From: Paratinospora sagittata
Lineage: Eukaryota > Streptophyta > Magnoliopsida > Ranunculales > Menispermaceae
Reading direction: 5' to 3'
DNA: 64,000 nucleotides
Assembly: GCA_035771175.1 (NCBI GenBank)
Contig: CM069605.1
Span: forward strand, 18,244,288 to 18,308,287
The translations under genes were made by a program, and so were the position numbers. Position 1 is the first letter of the stretch, and each line of letters opens with the position of its first letter. Below are positions 58,116-64,000 of the stretch, in pieces. The notes beneath the pieces are model-generated. The model saw only the letters and a list, made by a program, of their open reading frames with translations. It was not told where the DNA came from and ran no database searches.

Positions 58116-59752
58116 TGTAACACCCCATAGTTTTCATTAAATACATACGTTAAATTATGCGTATATTGAGATGTATAATACACATATTTTATACGTAAGA
58201 GGTAAATATATGCGTATATGAAAATACATGCTAGATTTAAGGGGTATTAGTAAATAAATAAAATTATTAAATGAAGATGATATATATGGGATCATCTTAT
58301 ATGGGAGCTTACAAGTTAAAAAATGGAGTTAAATTAAATTGATTAATTTATGGAGTTAGTTAATTAAATATGTGGATTGTAGTATGATTTAATGAATGAA
58401 AGTTAAATATTAAGATGGGGAAGTTGCTTTATTAAGTTAGATGAGGTGCATAGGATCATTTTTTTATATATATTTATCATCTCTCTCATTTCTAATCTAT
58501 ATCTCTCTCCAACGTTTTAAAAAAAAAAGAGAAAGAAAGAAGAAAGAAGAACGGAGAAGAAGGAAGAGGAAAAGGAGGGAGAAACGCGGGATTCGCGTCA
58601 AATCGGGACTCGAGGTAAGTGATTTTCACTTTAGTTTTTCATAAAATTGATATCTAAACTAGATGTAACGAGTTTCTCGGATTAATTTTTGCTATGGGAG
58701 CCGTTTTACGGCGTTTTCAAAATTGGGGTTTTGACCCAAATTGAATGAAAATTTGCTCGAAAGGTTGAAAAACACTCCCTAAACTGTAAGAGCCCCGAAT
58801 ATGTGGTTAGATTTCATTTATTTGTTCATTTGAAATTTTTATGGTTGTTTGAAGTTTGTTGGAAGTTAGAGTTTATATTGGAAACCTTTCGAATCATATT
58901 AAAACTCGATGAAACTCCAGTTTAAGGCTATAGAATGGTAGAATGAACTGTTGTAAGTCCATCGATGCTAATTTCATGATTTTTGGAGACCGTTTAACAA
59001 TTTTAGTAAAAATTATCCATGTTTCTAATGAACAGTGATGTGAACAGTACTATAATTATTTTCAGTGAATAAAATGAAATTGGAATCCAGTGAAACTCTG
59101 GTTTGAGATCATAGATCGTAGAGAACTGAATTTCGGACGTTTCGATGCTAAGATTGTGATTTTTGGATATGATTTGATATTTTTAGTAACTAAATATATG
59201 GTTTTGGTGAGTAAAATTTACTTTCGTAACCTTCACGAATGTGTAAAACCTTAGTAAAATACCTGTTGAAGGTAGTAGAATGGTAGTATGACTGATTTTA
59301 CACGTGTCGATGTGAACAGAATAATTTTAAGAATGTATATTTTTAATAAAATTGATATATGTTCCAGTAAAAAAATAAAACTGAGAATTAGTGAAAATAT
59401 GAATTGGAAATCTATTTTCACTATTCTTTCTTATGAAAATATCTAGATTGACCACAGAAACGAGATAGTAGTTTCTTCAACTGCTTATAAGTCCTAAATT
59501 GAGTTGGAATCTAAATTCACAAAATGTGTATAATATTTTTTAGGTTGATCTTTATTATTAGTGATTTGAAGTGAATTGAGAAATTAAATATGTAAATAGA
59601 TATGAATAAATGAAATTGAATTATGGAGTGGTTGTGACAGGTTGAGTTAGTTGAATTTAAATTGGAATTGGACTCGAAAGCGATGGTGATTGTATTTAAG
59701 TTGAAAATTCTTGTACTGTGAGTATATTTTCTTGATTTGGTTCTTGTATGGC

Positions 59753-59814
<62 letters not shown>

Positions 59815-60855
59815 GTTTGAATGTAAATATGTTATGCATATATTGTTGCATTGTGTTTTAATTTGCATTCATAAATGATTTTTTTTAGCATTGGAGCATG
59901 TGAGACTTGCAAAGGCAAGTTGGTGTCATTTCGTTAGGAATTAGACCCGGATGAGTGTTATGCGTAACTTCATTGTCAGTAGGTCTGTCCTAACAAGGAT
60001 TGGAGATCCTTGAAATGACTATGAATTTAGTAATGTGAGGTCCGAGCGTAAGCTCCTTATCGATGCATAATAAGGAGCTCGTACCCGCTCCATTACGAGA
60101 ATGAGGGAGATTGTGGTTTTAGTTGAAAAGGATCCATTGTTTTCTTGAAAAATCATGTAATCTATGTTGTTGACATGTATGGTATATTCGTTGAATGATG
60201 CATGTCTTTAATGATTGTTTTAAATGATTTAAAATGTTGTGTTTCCCTAAATGTATACGATTGTCATATCAAGAGATATATTCACTAAGTTTGTTGATTG
60301 CTCACTCCATTCCTTCAATATTTCAGGTACAGAGTTAAAAGGAAAAAAAGAAAGTTAGAGAGTGATCGACTCGTGACCCAGATCTTTACTTTGGTGATGT
60401 ATGTATGCATTGAAGTAATGGATTATACTTGTGTTAGTTTGATATATATATATCACACATTATATATATGTATTATCATCTAGATGGGATGTGTGGACAT
60501 ATACAAGATAGCTGAATATATTAGATTATGAAATGCTAATGATGTTGTACATGATTACATAATTACATGGTGGAAAGAAGAGATGATATGATTTGATAAA
60601 TGAATAAAATGAGAATGGCTAGATGTGTGGATAAATTAACTATATATATATATATATATGATTTGATTTGTGGTATATCAGAAAAAAATATAAATTGTCC
60701 ATTTTATGGGGAGATGTTGTCAAAATTTTTAAAAATTTTAGGAATTATTGTGAATGTCCGTTGAGGCTGACAGTATATTGTATACTGTATATGAGTATGT
60801 ATAGTATATAATTTATGCCGGTCATGACGTCAGCCTACTTCAGGGGCGTCGTGAC
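58116..60855 (+). mobile_element. Probable solo LTR of 2.7 kb
   Basis: Begins TGTAACACCCC and ends GGCGTCGTGACA, as gypsy LTRs do. It has no primer site, polypurine tract or coding region beside it. An exon-like GAAGAAGG-rich patch (58510-58600) and a CTCACTCC...TTTCAGGTA motif (60301-60330) resemble the other gypsy LTRs. The flanking pentamers (CCCCT and TCCTG) do not match, so the ends or the solo status need confirmation. Confidence 0.6.
59755..59809. repeat. (TA)n microsatellite
   Basis: About 27 uninterrupted TA units inside the LTR at 58116-60855. Such tracts are unstable in length. Confidence 0.95.
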
Positions 60856-61020
60856 ATCCTGTTTCTCTCCACCCACTCTCCACTTTTATTGCTCCCCTCA
60901 ATCTACCGTTATCTTTTTTTTTTTTTGCCCGGTTATCTTAACCAACCAAACCAACCCACATTACCTCTAATGCAGCCTCTTCTACTTCTTCTCTTCTGTA
61001 ATCCCTTCGGTTGCAAAGAA

Positions 61021-61563
61021 ATGCCACGAACACCCAAATTCAACGACACCCATGTCGTCGGAAACGACGATGATTTCACGTTTGAATTCAGTGAGCCATT
61101 GGAAAAAAACCCATTGAGCGTAAAAGATTTGTTGGATGGCAGAATGATCAAACCTGAAGCCCTGCCAAGGTCGTTGGAAAGAACCTAGCTTTCTTTTTGT
61201 TAATAGTACTGCAAATCATTTTCTCACATTATTAGTTGTAGATTCTGAAGGTCAATAGTTTTTTATGCAATTTTTCTTTTTGGTACGAGTACTGTAAATC
61301 ATGGTCGTTTGTCTTTTTCAATTTCATTTCTACTATTCTCTTTTTGATACAATTTTCTTTTTGGTATTAGGATTTGCTGGCATTTTAAGGCATCATGGGT
61401 GATATTTGATGGCGGAACGATCAAACCTTTGAAGCCCCGTTTAGTCATCCTCGAAGAAGGCATTTGGGGAGGCGTTTTCACTGTCGAAGAAGAAAGATTT
61501 CGACCCATTTACACCATTGAGAAATTGTGGGGTAATATTGGGATTAAGGCTAAAATGATGTGA
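61021..61563 (+). pseudogene. Possible host gene fragment, two exons
   Basis: ATG at 61021 reads MPRTPKFNDTHVVGNDDDFT, FEFSEPLEKNPLSVKDLLDG and RMIKPEALP. An intron from 61170 (GT) to 61370 (AG) would join it in frame to FDGGTIKPLKPRLVILEEGI and EEERFRPIYTIEKLW, stopping at 61561-61563: 113 residues. Unspliced, the first frame ends at 61186-61188, and an upstream in-frame ATG at 60889 extends it. The FEF ... LLDG-IKP pattern is loosely like plant DUF1645 proteins, which I could not check. Codon usage and composition differ from the surrounding LTR DNA. Its position inside nested transposons, perhaps a Helitron, favours a captured fragment over a working gene. Confidence 0.35.
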
Positions 61564-61799
61564 CCTTCTTCAAGTATTTGGTATAGATATAGATATAGTT
61601 ATCTTCTTTATCCTACGTTAATATGTGTTTCACTTTAAAATATGGATGAAGGTTGCAAATAAGGAATTTTTTATTCTCTTTACTTACCTTGCAAGTATTT
61701 TAATTCTTTCCTTGACTCATTGTTTCTCTCTAATAGTCTTAACTTCAATTTACGAGAGACGATGGGTAGGAGAAATTAGGTTTTTTTTTTAATTTGCCA

Positions 61800-62095
61800 C
61801 TAAGGCCGAGAAAAATTTTCTTAAGAAAATATAATTTTCTTGAGAAATAATTTCTCAAGAAATTTTTTCTAAAGAATTTTCTCTTGTTTTTTTATTGTAC
61901 ATGAGAAAATATTTCTCAACTGACGTAAAATAATTGGTTAACGAGAAGTTTCATAAAATATAAATGTTAACATAATCAACAATACAAAAAAATTTCTCGC
62001 ATTTACAAGTCGCACAACTTTTTCATTTTCTTAAAAAAATAAATATTTCTCAAAAATATAATAATTTTCTTAGCAATCAAATATGGCCTAAAGAA
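61800..62095. repeat. Possible MITE with self-complementary TTCTCAAGAAA wording
   Basis: About 300 bp between CTAAGGCC at the left and GGCCTAAAG at the right (complement CTTTAGGCC), filled with TTTCTTGAGAAA and TTCTCAAGAAA palindromes. It has no coding frame. The inverted ends are short, and no target duplication was confirmed. Confidence 0.4.
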
Positions 62096-62834
62096 GAAAT
62101 TAGGGATTTGAAATATATTGGGTTTGGTTTCTTGATTTGGAGCTCTTATTTCATTTAATTATTCTATCTATTTATTTTTTTTATTTATTGTTAAGCACGG
62201 TTGACAACAACTGTCGTTGACTTATAATTGTCTATGAAAACACACTTTTAACTATTATTTTTAGTAACCCATGTATCTTTCTTTTCCTTTTTTTTATTTT
62301 ATTATTTTAACCGTTCAAGTTCTTTTAACAATTAGTTTATGTGGTCTATTACCTTTTTCATTGATTTTATTTTTTCACTGAATTACTGTTTTTTTTTGTA
62401 AGGTTATTGAATAATAGTTTTATTCACTCATAATTTTTAGATTTTTTGATTGGGCTTTTTAATGTAAATCCTTTATTTTATCAATTTCTAAGTTTAATTT
62501 TTTTTACAATAATGTTATTTTTATTGCAGTGATAACTTCAATGCAAAGTGCATTGTACCAACACTCTTAGATTGCATTAGATCATGCGTCAATACGTCAT
62601 TCATTGCAATCCAAAGGTAATGTTGAAATTTACACTACTATATAACACCCCAATCAATTTAACTTTATTTATTTTTATTTTTATTTTTTCAAATTCATAG
62701 TCTTTTACATTTTTCTTACTATGGTTTGTGCAACGCACATGCACTTCCATTTGATTGTGATTTTAATTTCAAAATATGCTTGAATATAAAATACAAAAAA
62801 ATTTCTAACCACGTGCAACGCACATACACCTTGA

Positions 62835-62836
<2 letters not shown>
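62096..62836. other. AT-rich DNA without gene
   Basis: No coding frame. Contains two copies of GTGCAACGCAC (62728-62738 and 62813-62823) and a short TATAACACCCCAATC at 62640, resembling an LTR start but too isolated to call. Confidence 0.4.

Positions 62837-62879
<43 letters not shown>
62837..62879. repeat. (TA)n microsatellite
   Basis: About 21 TA units on the inner side of the copia leader. Length probably varies between individuals. Confidence 0.95.
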
Positions 62880-62881
<2 letters not shown>

Positions 62882-62884
62882 ACT

Positions 62885-63140
62885 AATTTTTTTTTATCCT
62901 AAAACATCGACGAAAACCGAAAAATTGATCTTTTCATCAATCTATGATTCAAGAACCTAATTCTAAATCTAAACCCTTAAATTATATCATGAACAATCAT
63001 TCTAAAAATTTCCTCACCATATGATGTCAAATTCATAAAATTCATACATATACTCATATAGTGATCTTTAACCTAGAATTCATAAAACATTCAAATCAAA
63101 TATATGTATGAATAATCCTAATAATTTAACATGAAAACTA
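62885..63140 (-). other. 5' leader of the outer copia element
   Basis: Minus-strand sequence after the primer site is AT-rich, without a frame, and reads like the long untranslated leaders of plant copia elements. It ends at the (TA)n tract, beyond which Helitron-like and other inserts begin. Confidence 0.55.
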
Positions 63141-63153
63141 GGCTCTAATACCA
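63141..63153 (-). promoter_or_regulatory. Primer binding site (tRNA-Met) of the outer copia element
   Basis: TGGTATTAGAGCC on the minus strand, two bases inside the LTR, with one difference from the usual TGGTATCAGAGC. Its position shows that the adjoining LTR is the 5' LTR. Confidence 0.85.
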
Positions 63154-63155
63154 CT

Positions 63156-63611
63156 TGCTAGAATTGATAGATGAACTACTTGTTGGAATTGTAAATCACA
63201 AGTATACAACACAAAATTCATCATGACAGATTATCAAGAACAAGATAGAGGAAGAATACCTGAATCCATGGTGATGAATGTAAAGGGGGTTACCGTCTTC
63301 TACAGCCAAATAATTGTATTGTTCAATGGGTTGTCTCTCTAAGATGGAGAAAAAGGAAAAAAAATAATGACTTGATTTGGGGACCATAACCCTATAAGGT
63401 TCCTTAATTACATACTAGGTTAATTAGAATCTCATCAACCCTAATTAATTAATATTAAGTCTCTACACATTACAAAACTCATACCCAATAAATATTTAAG
63501 AGTCCAAATTAATAGATCACTTATTTGGCCCTTTTAATTTAGATAGCCAATAATATAATTGTTAATGTATATGTACATTATTAGGATATTAATTAAATTA
63601 AAATCCCAACA
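63156..63611 (-). repeat. 5' LTR of the outer copia element
   Basis: On the minus strand it begins TGTTGGGATTTTAATTTAAT (63611 downward) and ends CTAGCA at 63156. It is 456 bp and aligns with 8073-8506, with clear divergence in the middle. The following ATTCA (63612-63616) equals the pentamer before 8073. Confidence 0.88.
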
Positions 63612-63616
63612 ATTCA

Positions 63617-64000
63617 AAATAATGGTCACAAGATTTTTATTAAATTGTTAAAATGTCAACCTAAAATAACAGTAAAAATAATTAATTATGGTTGATACAA
63701 GCATGCCATGGACAACCCGCCACTGAGAGCTCAAAGCTAGCTAATAGAGGTAATTAACTATTCGTTGGGTGGGGATTGAAAAAATAGGTCCACATGAGAA
63801 TTAGAGTTCATGATTTAGGATGCAAGTGTGCATCTATCTCTCATTAGTATCAATGTCTCGAAACCCTTACTTGGGCCTAGAGATTAATAATGATATTAGA
63901 GCTAAAGGTTTAGCAAGGACATGACACACATTGAGGTGGAGCTAGCATAGGCTCATTAGAGCTTCATTGCTTAATGTCTGCCTCTAGGTGGTAGAGTGGG
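63617..64000. other. AT-rich intergenic DNA, nothing recognised
   Basis: No coding frame of note, RNA gene or repeat boundary was seen outside the outer copia element. Confidence 0.5.

Larger units (their letters stand above)
8068..63616 (-). mobile_element. Ty1/copia element with nested insertions (about 55.5 kb)
   Basis: ATTCA at 8068-8072 directly precedes one LTR (8073-8506) and ATTCA at 63612-63616 directly follows the other (63156-63611). Both LTRs are in minus orientation. A polypurine tract lies inside the left one and a tRNA-Met primer site inside the right one, as expected for 3' and 5' LTRs of a single element. Copia pieces in between account for leader, gag, protease, integrase, reverse transcriptase end and RNase H, each once and without overlap. 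The LTRs are clearly diverged, with several indels, so the insertion is old. The gag to integrase part now reads on the plus strand because of a later inversion. The alternative is two unrelated copia fragments, which the matching duplication makes less likely. Confidence 0.75.

Overview
This is nuclear DNA from a flowering plant, almost certainly a eudicot: AT-rich introns with GT-AG borders, poly(A) signals, MITEs, and Ty1/copia and Ty3/gypsy LTR retrotransposons with tRNA-Met and tRNA-Asp primer sites. The genus cannot be read from the sequence; a cucurbit is possible but unproven.

Region 1 (1-8.07 kb) holds the only convincing cellular gene: a nine-exon cytochrome P450 of the CYP85A (brassinosteroid C-6 oxidase) type at 3012-7559. 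It has a TATA box, a (GAA)n tract upstream, a small inverted-repeat transposon in intron 7 and a poly(A) signal. Upstream are two MITE-like repeats, a direct repeat and a SINE-like piece.

Region 2 (8.07-63.61 kb) is, on my reading, one old copia element on the minus strand, blown up to about 55.5 kb by nested insertions. Its 3' LTR (8073-8506) and 5' LTR (63156-63611, primer site just inside) are flanked by the same 5-bp duplication, ATTCA. Inside it sit: gypsy D (target duplication TCTCC), cutting the copia coding region between integrase and reverse transcriptase; an Athila/Tat-type element (duplication CCAAT) in the copia leader; two solo LTRs of one family; and a Helitron-like stretch with a host gene fragment. 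Gypsy B, gypsy C and gypsy A lie in or next to the Athila-type element. A solo LTR of 2.8 kb (duplication TGCAG) interrupts the reverse transcriptase of A. The copia gag-protease-integrase, the 3' part of gypsy D and the 5' half of the Athila-type element all read backwards relative to their other halves. One inversion of about 17473-27010 explains all three, and the flanking target duplications match once it is undone.

Region 3 (63.6-64 kb) has nothing recognisable. The retroelement coding regions all carry stops or frameshifts, so none looks autonomous. The non-coding parts are the most interesting: a 628-bp tandem array with an in-place inverted tail in the Athila-type 3' UTR; hairpin arrays in a solo-LTR family; a motif shared by four otherwise different gypsy LTR families; a 117-bp-spaced motif in gypsy leaders; and an extra ORF after integrase in the A/C family.
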